64,000 bases of DNA. It comes from Bacteroidota bacterium. GTDB lineage: Bacteria > Bacteroidota > Bacteroidia > Bacteroidales > Prolixibacteraceae. The notes beneath the pieces are model-generated. The model was not told where the DNA came from and searched no databases. It worked only from the letters and a program-made list of their open reading frames with translations. The translations under genes and the position numbers were made by a program. Shown here piece by piece: positions 40,613-50,044 of this stretch. Positions within the stretch are counted from its first letter, which is position 1. Each line of letters opens with the position of its first letter. Location: NCBI GenBank assembly GCA_023251455.1, contig JAHEYT010000044.1:1-64000 (forward strand), read 5' to 3'.

Positions 40613-41416
40613 TTATCCTTCGTTATAAATACTCTGAATCACCAGTCCGGCCAAGGTAAAACCATAGATGGCAGTGATGTGGGCAACTGTTCCGTTGATT
40701 ACTGCTTTCTGGCTGCACCATTCGTGGTCGGCCAAATCCGGATCACCGGGTGCATTTTTAAGCTTTGGGCACAAACATTTATCGGTTCCGCACGATGCTC
40801 CGGCTCCTTTGTTTTCAAGCAGTTCTTCGCTGTAAATGCACATAAATTCTTTGGCCGGAAGGTCGCCTTTGCGAATCTTTTTACGGACAATATGTCCCAG
40901 CGGACAGCCTTTAACTTTCCAGAATTCGGCCACCCGTATTTTGGTTGGGTCGAGCTTGAGTGAGGCGCCCATCGACGAAAAAAATACAGCTTTGGTGCGG
41001 GTTGCCTTGCGGATCAAGTCGATTTTATTGCTCAAACTGTCGATGGCATCAATGATAAAATCATATTGATCGAGCTCGAAGAAATCGGAACTCTCGGGTT
41101 CGTATATTTTCTGAAAAGTTAGGATCTCGGCTGAAGGATTGATTTCAAGCAGCCGCTTTTTCAGCGCATCGGTTTTTACTTCACCAACGGTTTGAGTGGT
41201 GGCATGCAATTGCCGGTTGATATTTGTGATGCAAACCAGATCTGAGTCAACAAGTGTGAGCTGACGAATTCCGCTTCGCACCAAACTTTCTGCGCACCAG
41301 CTTCCAACTCCGCCAATTCCGAAGATAATCACTTTCTTCGATGCAATCTTTTCCATCACCTCTTTACCCAGCAGTAACTCGGTACGCTGAAATATCCCTT
41401 TCTCTAAATTCGCCAT
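40613..41416 (-). CDS. tcdA: tRNA threonylcarbamoyladenosine dehydratase TcdA
   Basis: A 267-residue E1-like enzyme that cyclises N6-threonylcarbamoyladenosine at tRNA position 37 with ATP, almost the length of E. coli TcdA (268). Marks are the ATP motif IFGIGGVGSWCAESLVRSGI, the LTLVDSDLVCITNINRQ adenylation motif, and IDAIDSLSNK. A Cys-rich segment near the end (GASCGTDKCLCPKL) differs from the E. coli protein and could bind a metal. I start at the ATG at 41416; the reading frame is open 23 codons further. Confidence 0.9.
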   Translation of the reverse strand: MANLEKGIFQRTELLLGKEVMEKIASKKVIIFGIGGVGSWCAESLVRSGIRQLTLVDSDLVCITNINRQLHATTQTVGEVKTDALKKRLLEINPSAEILTFQKIYEPESSDFFELDQYDFIIDAIDSLSNKIDLIRKATRTKAVFFSSMGASLKLDPTKIRVAEFWKVKGCPLGHIVRKKIRKGDLPAKEFMCIYSEELLENKGAGASCGTDKCLCPKLKNAPGDPDLADHEWCSQKAVINGTVAHITAIYGFTLAGLVIQSIYNEG

Positions 41417-41644
41417 CAATGAAAACGTTTTGAATAGCAGTTGGTTACTGCTCTGTTTTTGTATGTTTGGTCGGCGAAAATACAAAAAAATAAATTGAAA
41501 TAGGTGGTCATGTGATTGTATGTCATTGGATTGGTGTCAATAAAAATGTATTTTTCCACTGTTTTAATTTGGAGTGTATTTTGTAATCCAAATCAAGTTG
41601 AAATAGTTTCAATTACAAAGAATGATCTATTTAAATACCTAAAT

Positions 41645-42868
41645 ATGAATAAATTAACTTCGAATAATTTAATCGTTCTGCTAATGGTTCTGTTCGGATT
41701 AACTTCGTTCCAGCAAGATTCAAAAACGCTGAAAGAAGGAATCTGGCGGGGTGTTTACACCGTTCCGGGAAATGAAATACCTTTTCTTTTTGAAGTGAAA
41801 GACAATTCAGTTTTCCTGATCAATGGGGAAGACCGCTTTCCGGTTAAAAATATAGCTTACCGAAACGATTCGGTTTTTATTCCTTTTGATTTATACGACG
41901 CTGCTTTAAAATGCAGAATTGAAGGAAACGGACTTCTGGGAAAACTGGTTAAAACCGCTGGAGGAAAGGTCGTAAGCGAAGTTCCGTTTAAAGCTGAATA
42001 TGGTAATCAGAATCGGTTTGCTGTTAGCAACGAAAAACCAGCAATTTCATCGGCCGGAACTTGGGATATCAACATTGGCGAAGGTGCTGATGTTGAGAAA
42101 ACTGTTGGAAATTTCAGTCTAAAAGGATCAATTCTTACAGGTTCAATCCTTACAACTACCGGCGATTACCGGTTTCTGGAAGGAGTGGCACACGGAAAAA
42201 CATTCGAATTATCAGCCTTTGGAGGTTCGTCTCCATATCTCCTGAAAGGTGAATTTACGGGTGAAAATTCATTTTCAGGAGAATTTATTACTCCCAGAAA
42301 AGCAACTAAAATAACCGGAATGCGCAATGCAAAGGCTACCTTGCCTGATGCTTACAAAGTTTCGTATCTAAAAGAAGGCTATTCCACCGTAGCGTTTTCA
42401 TTCCCAAACCTGGATGGTAAAATGGTTTCGTTATCCGATCCTGTCTATAATGGCAAAGTGGTCGTTGTTACTATTCTGGGAAGCTGGTGCCCCAATTGTC
42501 TCGACGAAAACAAATTTTTATCCGGATGGTACAAAGAGAACAAGAAGCGTGGTGTCGAAATTATCGGCTTAGGCTTTGAGCGGAAGAACGATTTTGAATC
42601 AGCTAAAAAGTCATTGACTGCGCTGAAAAACCGTCTGGATATTGAATATGAAATCCTTTTTGCCGGACAATCCGGAACGGAATCTGCCTCAAAAGCACTT
42701 CCGCAACTAAACGGTATTGCTTCTTTCCCAACAACCATTTTTATTGACAAAAAAGGAAATGTCCGGAAAGTTCATTCAGGATTCAGTGGCCCGGCAACCG
42801 GAAAATTCTACGAAGAGTTTAAAGCTGAATTTAACGCTCTGATAAATGAATTAGTTGCTGAAAAATAG
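41645..42868 (+). CDS. TlpA-like thiol-disulfide oxidoreductase
   Basis: A 407-residue exported protein from the ATG at 41645 (earlier starts are TTG and unconvincing). Signal peptide (NLIVLLMVLFGLTSF), then a beta-rich N-terminal domain typical of Bacteroidota TlpA relatives (residues about 25-250), then a redoxin/TlpA domain with ILGSWCPNCLDE and the cis-Pro segment ASFPTTIFIDKKG. It works in the envelope, in disulfide reduction or cytochrome maturation. It is monocistronic. Confidence 0.85.
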   Translation: MNKLTSNNLIVLLMVLFGLTSFQQDSKTLKEGIWRGVYTVPGNEIPFLFEVKDNSVFLINGEDRFPVKNIAYRNDSVFIPFDLYDAALKCRIEGNGLLGKLVKTAGGKVVSEVPFKAEYGNQNRFAVSNEKPAISSAGTWDINIGEGADVEKTVGNFSLKGSILTGSILTTTGDYRFLEGVAHGKTFELSAFGGSSPYLLKGEFTGENSFSGEFITPRKATKITGMRNAKATLPDAYKVSYLKEGYSTVAFSFPNLDGKMVSLSDPVYNGKVVVVTILGSWCPNCLDENKFLSGWYKENKKRGVEIIGLGFERKNDFESAKKSLTALKNRLDIEYEILFAGQSGTESASKALPQLNGIASFPTTIFIDKKGNVRKVHSGFSGPATGKFYEEFKAEFNALINELVAEK

Positions 42869-42880
42869 ATGTATAGTCCT

Positions 42881-42944
42881 AATTTATAGTCCTAAAAAAA
42901 AGCAGAATCGGTTGAATTCTGCTTTTTTTTTAGGACTATAAATT
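42881..42944. terminator. Very long bidirectional terminator (28-29 bp arms)
   Basis: AATTTATAGTCCTA plus eight A bases plus GCAGAAT (42881-42908) is complementary to ATTCTGC plus nine T bases plus AGGACTATAAATT (42916-42944); the only difference is one extra T. It serves the convergent TlpA-like and DUF4249 genes. TATAGTCCTA also occurs as a direct copy at 42872-42881. Confidence 0.8.
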
Positions 42945-42948
42945 GCGC

Positions 42949-43923
42949 TTATTTCTTCAATTGATCTTCGATCTTTTGGTCGATCAGTACTTTATTTGAT
43001 GCCGACACGTCGCGGGCTGTAAATATTCCAAGTACAGGTTTTCCATCACTGGCAGTAAAATTACTCCTGATATTTGCAGTTGGAACACTAAAAAGTGAGC
43101 CGGTTGAGCTTTGGTTAATCATCTGGAAATAAAAGTTGTAGGCAAACTCTGAAATGGATGTTTGCTTCACCTGGATTTTGTCATTCAACTTCAATTTGCG
43201 ATCTTCAGGTTTATTGGTATCGTAAAAATCAGTATAAATTTCGAGCTTCGAAATGTAATTGCCGTCTACAAATTCATCACTTGCAACAGCCAGACGGTTG
43301 GCATCGTGAACCAGGGTGTCATTGATATAAATATCCCATTTGTAATAATTCCCCAGACCTTTTGGCTCTTTTCCGTAAGTGAAAATTCCCAGAAAACGCT
43401 TTTCGCCACGCTGTGAAGGCACAACCTCAATCGAATCAATTGGTTCAACCTTAGCTAGTTTATCTTTGGCTATCAGTGTTACGCCTTGAGTTTGAATGTT
43501 CAACGTATATTCGCGGCCAGCAACACCAAAATAATCTTTGTCTTTTGGCACCAAATAATGACCCGGATTTGCCTGATCTTCAGTCATGATCATCAGGTTG
43601 GCTGGCGTTGCATTGTCAGAAATAGTCACTACCGCTCCAATGATTCCGGGATACGTCACATCCTGATCAACTTTCAGTGTATTATAAAGAAAAACAGTTG
43701 GCTCATCCACTGTAGTAATGCTGGCTTCCACACCAATCAGGTTCAGGTTTTCTTCACTCAGTTTAACGTCAATCACATCTTCGCACGATGTGAAGAGTAA
43801 GGTGGAGAAGACTAAAACGAGCAGACCGAAGACGGAGGACCGGAGACGGAAGTTCGAAGCCCCGCTCCCTGAGCGCGAAGCAGTCGAAGGGAACGCGTTA
43901 CTATTTTCTATTTGGTTTTTCAT
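42949..43923 (-). CDS. DUF4249 lipoprotein, partner of the TonB-dependent receptor
   Basis: A 324-residue DUF4249 lipoprotein (lipobox LLFTSC, Cys about residue 47), with the typical start CEDVIDVKLSEENLNLIGVE and strands such as GREYTLNIQTQG and YYKWDIYINDTL. It follows the TonB-dependent receptor gene after four bases, the usual pair for uptake of unknown nutrients. Residues about 9-34 (NAFPSTASRSGSGASNFRLR and on) are encoded by repeat-like DNA (43822-43899), so the N-terminus before the signal helix seems to be an insertion. Confidence 0.85.
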   Translation of the reverse strand: MKNQIENSNAFPSTASRSGSGASNFRLRSSVFGLLVLVFSTLLFTSCEDVIDVKLSEENLNLIGVEASITTVDEPTVFLYNTLKVDQDVTYPGIIGAVVTISDNATPANLMIMTEDQANPGHYLVPKDKDYFGVAGREYTLNIQTQGVTLIAKDKLAKVEPIDSIEVVPSQRGEKRFLGIFTYGKEPKGLGNYYKWDIYINDTLVHDANRLAVASDEFVDGNYISKLEIYTDFYDTNKPEDRKLKLNDKIQVKQTSISEFAYNFYFQMINQSSTGSLFSVPTANIRSNFTASDGKPVLGIFTARDVSASNKVLIDQKIEDQLKK

Positions 43924-43927
43924 GGCT

Positions 43928-46282
43928 CTAAAAATTAAAATTGTAAGTAACCGATGGAATCATGCTTCCGATAATCGACAAACGGGTGGCTTCCGAAACA
44001 TTCGGTTTGTCCTCGTTTTGCCTGAAAGTAACCGAATAGGAATTCCGTCGGGCATACAGGTTGTAAATCGAGAAGTTGAGCGACTGCTTCACTTTGCGCT
44101 GTTCGTTTTTCTTGAAGTCGTAGGTAAACGAAATATCCAACCGGTGATAGTCAGGAATCCGGTTGCTGTTGCGGGCGGCATAATAATAGATGGTGTTTCC
44201 CTGAACATCGTATTTTGCAATTGGGTACGATGTTGGATTTCCGGTGGCAAAAACCCAGCTTGTCGAGAAATTCCAGCGTTTGCTAAGGTCATAATTGGCC
44301 ACCAGCGAAACATTATGCGTGCGGTCGTAGCTCGATGGATATGCTTTTCCTTCGTTAATTCCCGGTATTTTTCGCATCGACCTGGCCAAGGTGTAACTCA
44401 ACCAGCCGGTTAGGCGGCCTTCCTGCTTTTTGGCGTACAATTCCAATCCGTAGGCATAACCACTTCCATGAAGCAACTCCGTTTCCAGATTTTCTTTCAG
44501 GAACAGTTCGGCACCATCCACATAGTCGATCACGTTTTCCATTTTTTTGTAATACACTTCAGCCGATGTCTCAAACATGTTTTCTTTGAAATTTCTGAAA
44601 TACCCCAGTCCAATCTGGTTTGCAATCAATGGTTTGATGTAAGTACTGCTGGGCAGCCAGATATCAAGCGGAGTGGGAGAGTTGGTGTTCGAAATCAGGT
44701 GAAGATTTTGAACCATCCTGTTGTACGATGCTTTGACCGAACTTTCAGGATTAAGCATATATTTCAGCGCCAAACGCGGCTCCAGATTGTGATATGCCGG
44801 AGGAACCAGTTTGCCCGATCCGTATTCGATGGTTCCAATTACTTCCTTTTCGTTTGGCTGATCCGGATGGAGGTATTCACGTACTTTTCCTTTGCCTATT
44901 TGCTGAAAATACGAGTATCTCAGTCCATATCTCATCGTTAACCGCGAACCGATGGTTTGCTCGTTCGAAATGTAAACAGAGTTGTCCAAAGCGTTGTAAT
45001 TGGCCAGTTTCAAGTCGGTGAAATATGATTTTTCGTTGGCATCAACCTGTCCTGGTTCAAAATGGTGATAAATCAGGTTGAATCCCAACGTCAGTTTGTT
45101 TTTCGAATTCAGGTACCATGAAAAATCTTGCTTGAAATTATAGTCCCTGATTTGCGATGACCAGTCGAATTGATCGGCTCCGGAGCCTGGCACGCCAAGG
45201 TTGTAGTTATATCGCGAAAAAATAAGCGATGTATTTGAGAAAAGCTTATCGGTGAACAAATGGTTCCAGCGTGCAGTGGAGGTTAAATTTCCCCATTTCA
45301 TGTAAATCGATTCGCCAACCTTGAAATAATCGTCACCGGTGTATGCCGACAAATAAATGCGGTTTTTGGCGTTAATCTGGACATTGGTTTTCAGGTTGAG
45401 GTCGTAAAAGTACAACTGGTTTTCCTTCAGCTGCTCTATTCCAACCAGTTTTCCAAGGTAGTCGGCATAAGTCCGGCGACCCGAAACAATGAAACTCCAT
45501 TTATCTTTGATGATTGGCCCTTCAACAGTCAACCGGCTCGAAATGTTACCAATTCCACCGCTCATACCTAGTTGCTGAGAGTTCCCGTCTTTCATCCGGA
45601 TGTCAATTACTGACGAAGCTTTTCCGCCATATTCCGCTGGAATTCCACCTTTGAATACCTGCACGTCGTTAATGGCATCGGAGTTAAAAACCGAGAAGAA
45701 CCCGAGCAGGTGCGACGCGTTGTAAACCGGCGCTTCGTCCAGGATCATCAGGTTTTCGTCGGGGCCACCGCCGCGGACATAAAGTCCGGAACTGCCTTCA
45801 CCACCATTCTGAATTCCAGGTAATAGCGTAATGCTTTTGATGATGTCAATTTCGCCCATGAACGAAGGCAACTTTTTGATCATTTTTACCTGAACCTTCT
45901 CCATGCTCATCTGAAGGTTTTCCACGTTCCGGTTTTTCTTTTCTCCAGTAACCACCACTTCATCAATTTGTTCCGTCTCTTCTTCAAGCATTACATTCAA
46001 TTGTTTGCTCGCATTCAGGTTGATTGACGGCGATTGAGTTTGGTAACCGATAAAGGAAAAGTTGACTGAATAATTCCCGGGAGCCACCGAAATGGAATAA
46101 AATCCGTAAGAATTGGTAATAACCCCGGTTTTTAACTCCGGAACATATACCGTAGCGCCAATCAGCGCTTCGCCGTTGGCTTTGTTTTTAAGGTAGCCAC
46201 TTAGGGTTACAACCCCCGCATATTCGGCCATTGCGGGTATTGTAACTGCCAAAAGAAGCAAAAAGATACTGAACTGTTTCAT
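43928..46282 (-). CDS. TonB-dependent receptor with N-terminal carboxypeptidase-regulatory-like domain
   Basis: A 784-residue outer-membrane receptor. Signal peptide, a CarboxypepD_reg-like domain (VVTLSGYLKNKANGEALIGA, residues about 24-110), a plug domain (EKVQVKMIKKLPSFMGEIDI, LPGIQNGGEGSSGLYVRGGG) and a 22-stranded-type barrel ending in SVTYNFNF. It moves a substrate over the outer membrane with TonB energy. It is first gene of the pair with DUF4249. No sigma/anti-sigma genes are adjacent. Confidence 0.93.
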   Translation of the reverse strand: MKQFSIFLLLLAVTIPAMAEYAGVVTLSGYLKNKANGEALIGATVYVPELKTGVITNSYGFYSISVAPGNYSVNFSFIGYQTQSPSINLNASKQLNVMLEEETEQIDEVVVTGEKKNRNVENLQMSMEKVQVKMIKKLPSFMGEIDIIKSITLLPGIQNGGEGSSGLYVRGGGPDENLMILDEAPVYNASHLLGFFSVFNSDAINDVQVFKGGIPAEYGGKASSVIDIRMKDGNSQQLGMSGGIGNISSRLTVEGPIIKDKWSFIVSGRRTYADYLGKLVGIEQLKENQLYFYDLNLKTNVQINAKNRIYLSAYTGDDYFKVGESIYMKWGNLTSTARWNHLFTDKLFSNTSLIFSRYNYNLGVPGSGADQFDWSSQIRDYNFKQDFSWYLNSKNKLTLGFNLIYHHFEPGQVDANEKSYFTDLKLANYNALDNSVYISNEQTIGSRLTMRYGLRYSYFQQIGKGKVREYLHPDQPNEKEVIGTIEYGSGKLVPPAYHNLEPRLALKYMLNPESSVKASYNRMVQNLHLISNTNSPTPLDIWLPSSTYIKPLIANQIGLGYFRNFKENMFETSAEVYYKKMENVIDYVDGAELFLKENLETELLHGSGYAYGLELYAKKQEGRLTGWLSYTLARSMRKIPGINEGKAYPSSYDRTHNVSLVANYDLSKRWNFSTSWVFATGNPTSYPIAKYDVQGNTIYYYAARNSNRIPDYHRLDISFTYDFKKNEQRKVKQSLNFSIYNLYARRNSYSVTFRQNEDKPNVSEATRLSIIGSMIPSVTYNFNF

Positions 46283-46730
46283 GTGTTTGGTTTTCTGTTT
46301 TCTGAACTTGTTATTCTTTGATTGACGAATGAGCAGATGTAATATTGTTAATGAAATTTTGATGTAAACAATAAACTGTTGTCAACCATAGATTAGTTTT
46401 TTCTGAATAAGTTGCTTTTAATTTTTGAAAATTACTTTTAAAGTTTGTGATTAACTGTTTTTTAATGGCGAAACAAAGAAACAACCTTTATCCAAGCATG
46501 AACAAACTTATCCGATGAATGACCAGTTTTGGTCGGTAAATGGATTGTAGAAATCAGGATTCTCCGTGTTTCATCTACTAGAGCCGCGGTCAGCTTCAGA
46601 CGCTTGTTAGTTAATTACAATGGTAAGTTTGTTCTCCTGAATATTTTTAGCCGTAATGAATACAAGGAAAGCTAGAAATGACGAACTTTATTATATAATT
46701 CCGACTAAATAAATCTCAAATACTAAGATT
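46283..46730. other. Gene-free stretch
   Basis: This stretch of 448 bases lies between the divergent TonB receptor and TerB-like genes. It is AT-rich near the receptor and should hold both promoters. I see no coding frame, hairpin terminator or repeat that I can support. Confidence 0.5.
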
Positions 46731-47168
46731 ATGAGCATAGTAGAGTATTTTGACCACCCGTTTAGGAAACAGGATAAAGAGCATTTTAAGCATCTTGTTC
46801 AGGTGGCATTGGCCGACGGAATAATTGAAAATTCGGAACTCAAAATGTTGCACCAGCTTGGGCGAAATATGGGACTGACCGGTGCTGAAATGGATGAACT
46901 GTTGGAAATTGAGAAAAGATCGGAGTACAATCCACCGTACAAACTAGCAAGGCGTTTTAAGCAACTTTATGGCATTGTTAAAATGATACTTGCCGATGGG
47001 AACATTAGCAATGACGAAATGCGCTTAACACACAAACTTGCATTAACATCCGGATTTCCAGAAATTGAAGTACCTATTCTTCTAACATTTTTAATCGATG
47101 GAATTAGGAATGGCGAAGAAGAAGAGAATCTTTTTATTCGTTACAAAGAGAGACGAAAGTCTCTGTAA
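46731..47168 (+). CDS. TerB-like protein
   Basis: A 145-residue all-helical protein of the TerB/DnaJ-N-terminal-like type. It has two repeats of the acidic motif: HLVQVALADGIIENSELKML and GIVKMILADGNISNDEMRL, each with ADG-x-I-x(4)-E. TerB-like domains may bind metal and often accompany signalling or membrane-stress systems. It stands 82 bases before the histidine kinase gene and may be the first gene of the signalling operon. Confidence 0.75.
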   Translation: MSIVEYFDHPFRKQDKEHFKHLVQVALADGIIENSELKMLHQLGRNMGLTGAEMDELLEIEKRSEYNPPYKLARRFKQLYGIVKMILADGNISNDEMRLTHKLALTSGFPEIEVPILLTFLIDGIRNGEEEENLFIRYKERRKSL

Positions 47169-47250
47169 ATCTTTCAAATAATATATCTGCAATAATAATT
47201 TGCAGCCTTTGGCTTTGATATCAATAGAATTAGAATCTAAATCGATTTTT

Positions 47251-48600
47251 ATGGATATCTCCTTAGCACCTTTTGTTGTTAGTTTAATTATTTCTGATCG
47301 CCTCCGCAAACATGCCAAGGCCAATTCACTTCCCGAGCAGGAGAAACAGCTAAAATATGGCCTGTACTTTTCACTTTCTCTTGTTGCTATAGAAGCTATA
47401 TTTTCAATTTTATACATTACCCGGTGGTTTTGGGCGCTTTATCTGCTTGCCCTTGTTGTCATTCCGCTAAAGCAGAACGAATTTCGTGCTTTGCGGATGT
47501 TTATTGTGGCTTTTGTTCCGTTTGTGGTCGTTTCGGTACTGAACGATTTGACCGAAGCGATTAGTTCCGAATTCTTTAAGTCCACAGAAACCTATTTTAA
47601 AAATGCGTCAACCCTGACTTTTATCTGGATGATTGCCATTTTATTCAGTCAGAACAGACAAAGCAAGGCGGCAGAGAAGGAACGTATAAAGCGGCAAAAA
47701 GAAGATGAGATCAACAGGGCGATTGCCATCCGGAAGGTTGAACTTGAAGAGTTGGTGGCTGAGCGTACTGCTGAGTTGACCCAACAGAAAGAAGAATTGG
47801 AGCAGGCAATCACTGAATTACGTGCCACTCAATCGCAACTTATCCAGTCCGAAAAGATGGCATCACTAGGTGAACTAACTGCCGGTATTGCTCATGAAAT
47901 TCAGAATCCGTTAAATTTCGTCAACAACTTTTCGGAAGTCAGCAAGGAATTGCTCGATGAAATGCAGGCTGAAATGGATAAAGGAAATACTGCAGATGCC
48001 AAACAGATTGTTGCTGACATTAAACAAAACCTTGAAAAGATTAGCCATCATGGCAAACGTGCAGACAGTATTGTAAAGGGAATGCTGCTTCATTCGCGGG
48101 CCAGTTCCGGACAAAAGGAGCTTACCGATATTAATGCCCTGGCTGACGAATATTTGCGGTTGGCTTATCATGGGCTGCGGGCAAAAGACAAAACCTTCAA
48201 TGCAAAATTTGAAACCGATTTTGATGAATCGATTGGAAAGATAAGTCTGGTGCCTCAGGATATTGGAAGGGTAATTCTCAATATCCTGAACAATGCGTTT
48301 TATGCCGTTACCGAAAAGAAGAAGTTATCCGGAAACGAGTATGCTCCAACAGTTTCGATCAGCACAAAAAAAACAGATGCGGACATCCAAATCAGGATTG
48401 CTGATAATGGGAATGGTATTCCGGAGAAAATTATCGACAAAATATTTCAGCCTTTTTTTACGACCAAACCAGCGGGGCAGGGCACCGGATTGGGTTTGTC
48501 GATGTGCTATGAAATTATAAATCAGGAACATGGTGGTAGTATGCTGGTTGAGTCGAGCGAAGGAGAAGGATCGGCTTTTATCATTCATTTACCGACGTAA
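47251..48600 (+). CDS. Membrane sensor histidine kinase
   Basis: A 449-residue kinase from the ATG at 47251 (the longer frame begins with TTG). Residues about 35-150 hold four to five membrane helices as the sensor. A coiled coil follows (EELVAERTAELTQQKEELEQ), then HisKA with MASLGELTAGIAHEIQNPLN (phospho-accepting His) and the HATPase domain with ILNNAFYAV, IADNGNGIPEK and GQGTGLGLSM. Such four- or five-helix sensors detect membrane or intracellular cues. It is followed by two receiver proteins. Confidence 0.9.
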   Translation: MDISLAPFVVSLIISDRLRKHAKANSLPEQEKQLKYGLYFSLSLVAIEAIFSILYITRWFWALYLLALVVIPLKQNEFRALRMFIVAFVPFVVVSVLNDLTEAISSEFFKSTETYFKNASTLTFIWMIAILFSQNRQSKAAEKERIKRQKEDEINRAIAIRKVELEELVAERTAELTQQKEELEQAITELRATQSQLIQSEKMASLGELTAGIAHEIQNPLNFVNNFSEVSKELLDEMQAEMDKGNTADAKQIVADIKQNLEKISHHGKRADSIVKGMLLHSRASSGQKELTDINALADEYLRLAYHGLRAKDKTFNAKFETDFDESIGKISLVPQDIGRVILNILNNAFYAVTEKKKLSGNEYAPTVSISTKKTDADIQIRIADNGNGIPEKIIDKIFQPFFTTKPAGQGTGLGLSMCYEIINQEHGGSMLVESSEGEGSAFIIHLPT

Positions 48601-48612
48601 AAACGAGTGCCC

Positions 48613-48993
48613 ATGGCAAAAATTCTTGTTGTTGACGATGAAAGAGACATTCAAATGCTCTTTGAACAACATTTTAGGAAAGAAATAAAGTCAGGCGAGC
48701 TGAGCTTTGTGTTTTCCTTTTCGGCAGAAGAAGCGCTGGGTTATATCAATAAACCTGAACACGAAGCTGTGCTGATTCTTTCGGACATCAATATGCCAGG
48801 CATGAGCGGCCTCGAATTGTTGAAACTGATCAGGGAGAAATACAAAAAACCACCACCTGTTGTCATGATAATTACTGCTTATGGCGATGAGAATAATTAT
48901 CGACTGGCCATGAAACTCGGAGCTGATGATTTTTTAACTAAGCCGTTGGACTTTCGTTCACTTAAAGAAAAATTAAAAGCAATAATCCAATGA
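48613..48993 (+). CDS. Single-domain response regulator (receiver)
   Basis: A 126-residue CheY-like receiver with no output domain. The acidic pair is ILVVDDE, the phospho-Asp is in LSDINMPGMSG, the Thr/Ser is in MIITAYGD, and the Lys is in FLTKPLDF. I use the ATG at 48613, since two codons earlier is a GTG. It starts 12 bases after the kinase and overlaps the next receiver gene by four bases (ATGA). Confidence 0.9.
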   Translation: MAKILVVDDERDIQMLFEQHFRKEIKSGELSFVFSFSAEEALGYINKPEHEAVLILSDINMPGMSGLELLKLIREKYKKPPPVVMIITAYGDENNYRLAMKLGADDFLTKPLDFRSLKEKLKAIIQ

Positions 48994-50021
48994 TTAAGAT
49001 TTTAATTGTTGACGATGAAACTGATCTGGAAATACTCATCAGGCAGAAATTTCGCCAGAAAATCAGGGAACGACAATATGAGTTTGTTTTTGCCGTAAAT
49101 GGGGAAGAGGCCTTAAAAAAAATGGAAGAATTTCCGGATGTGGAGATTGTTTTAAGTGATATAAACATGCCCGGGATGGATGGATTGACCTTGCTGACCA
49201 GGTTGAACGAGACGAATCCACTGGTAAAAACGGTAATGGTTTCAGCATATGGCGATATGGAAAATATCCGTAAAGCGATGAACCGGGGCGCTTTTGATTT
49301 TGTAACCAAACCCGTGAATTTTGAAGATTTGGAACTGACCATGGAAAAAACGATCCAGCATGTGAATCAGTTGCGCGAAACACTGAAGGCAATCAAGGAA
49401 AACAATATTCTGAAAATGTATGTGGACGAAAACGTGCTCAATTTCATGATCAGCAAGGAATACGAGGCTTCAATCCTGATCAATGAGACTGTTGAAGCCA
49501 CAGTTGCCTTTATTGATATTTGCCGGTTCACTTCCATCAGCGAAAAGGAAACTCCTGATACCGTGGTGTCGATGCTCAATGCATATTTTGACCTGATGGC
49601 CAAAGAAATCATTGAACAGCATGGGATTATCGATAAGTTCATCGGCGATTGTGTTATGGCCGTGTTTAAAGGACCGTATCACACCGACCGGGCAATTGAT
49701 GCCTGCCTTGCCATCCGAAATAAAATTGAGACTTTGCCTGGTCTTGCCGATTTTTCGCCGAAAGTCTCGATTGGAATCAATTCCGGCGAAATGATTTCAG
49801 GAAATATTGGCTCGGTTACCTTGCGCAGACTGGATTTTACTGTGATTGGCGATACGGTTAATACGGCGCAGCGCATACAAACTTTTGCAGGAATCGGGCA
49901 GGTTCTTATTTCAGAAGCATGTTGGAAAAAGGTAAAAGATTCGTTTAACTGCCAGTTAATTGGACCTGTCCGTTTGAAAAACAAGACTGCTGAAGTGATG
50001 CTTTACGAAGTGCTGAATTGA
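48990..50021 (+). CDS. Response regulator with class III adenylate/guanylate cyclase output
   Basis: A 343-residue protein. Residues 1-120 are a receiver (ILIVDDET, phospho-Asp in LSDINMPGMDG, Lys in FVTKPVNF). After a helical linker (about 120-165) is a class III nucleotidyl cyclase domain with VAFIDICRFTSISE (first metal Asp), IDKFIGDCVMAVFKGP (second metal Asp and a Lys typical of adenylate cyclases), and FTVIGDTVNTAQRI with the Asn/Arg transition-state pair. It should make cAMP on phosphorylation. It sits between a receiver and an HD-domain gene in one operon. Confidence 0.9.
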   Translation: MIKILIVDDETDLEILIRQKFRQKIRERQYEFVFAVNGEEALKKMEEFPDVEIVLSDINMPGMDGLTLLTRLNETNPLVKTVMVSAYGDMENIRKAMNRGAFDFVTKPVNFEDLELTMEKTIQHVNQLRETLKAIKENNILKMYVDENVLNFMISKEYEASILINETVEATVAFIDICRFTSISEKETPDTVVSMLNAYFDLMAKEIIEQHGIIDKFIGDCVMAVFKGPYHTDRAIDACLAIRNKIETLPGLADFSPKVSIGINSGEMISGNIGSVTLRRLDFTVIGDTVNTAQRIQTFAGIGQVLISEACWKKVKDSFNCQLIGPVRLKNKTAEVMLYEVLN

Positions 50022-50044
50022 ATCCATCCTTAAAATTCGAACGC

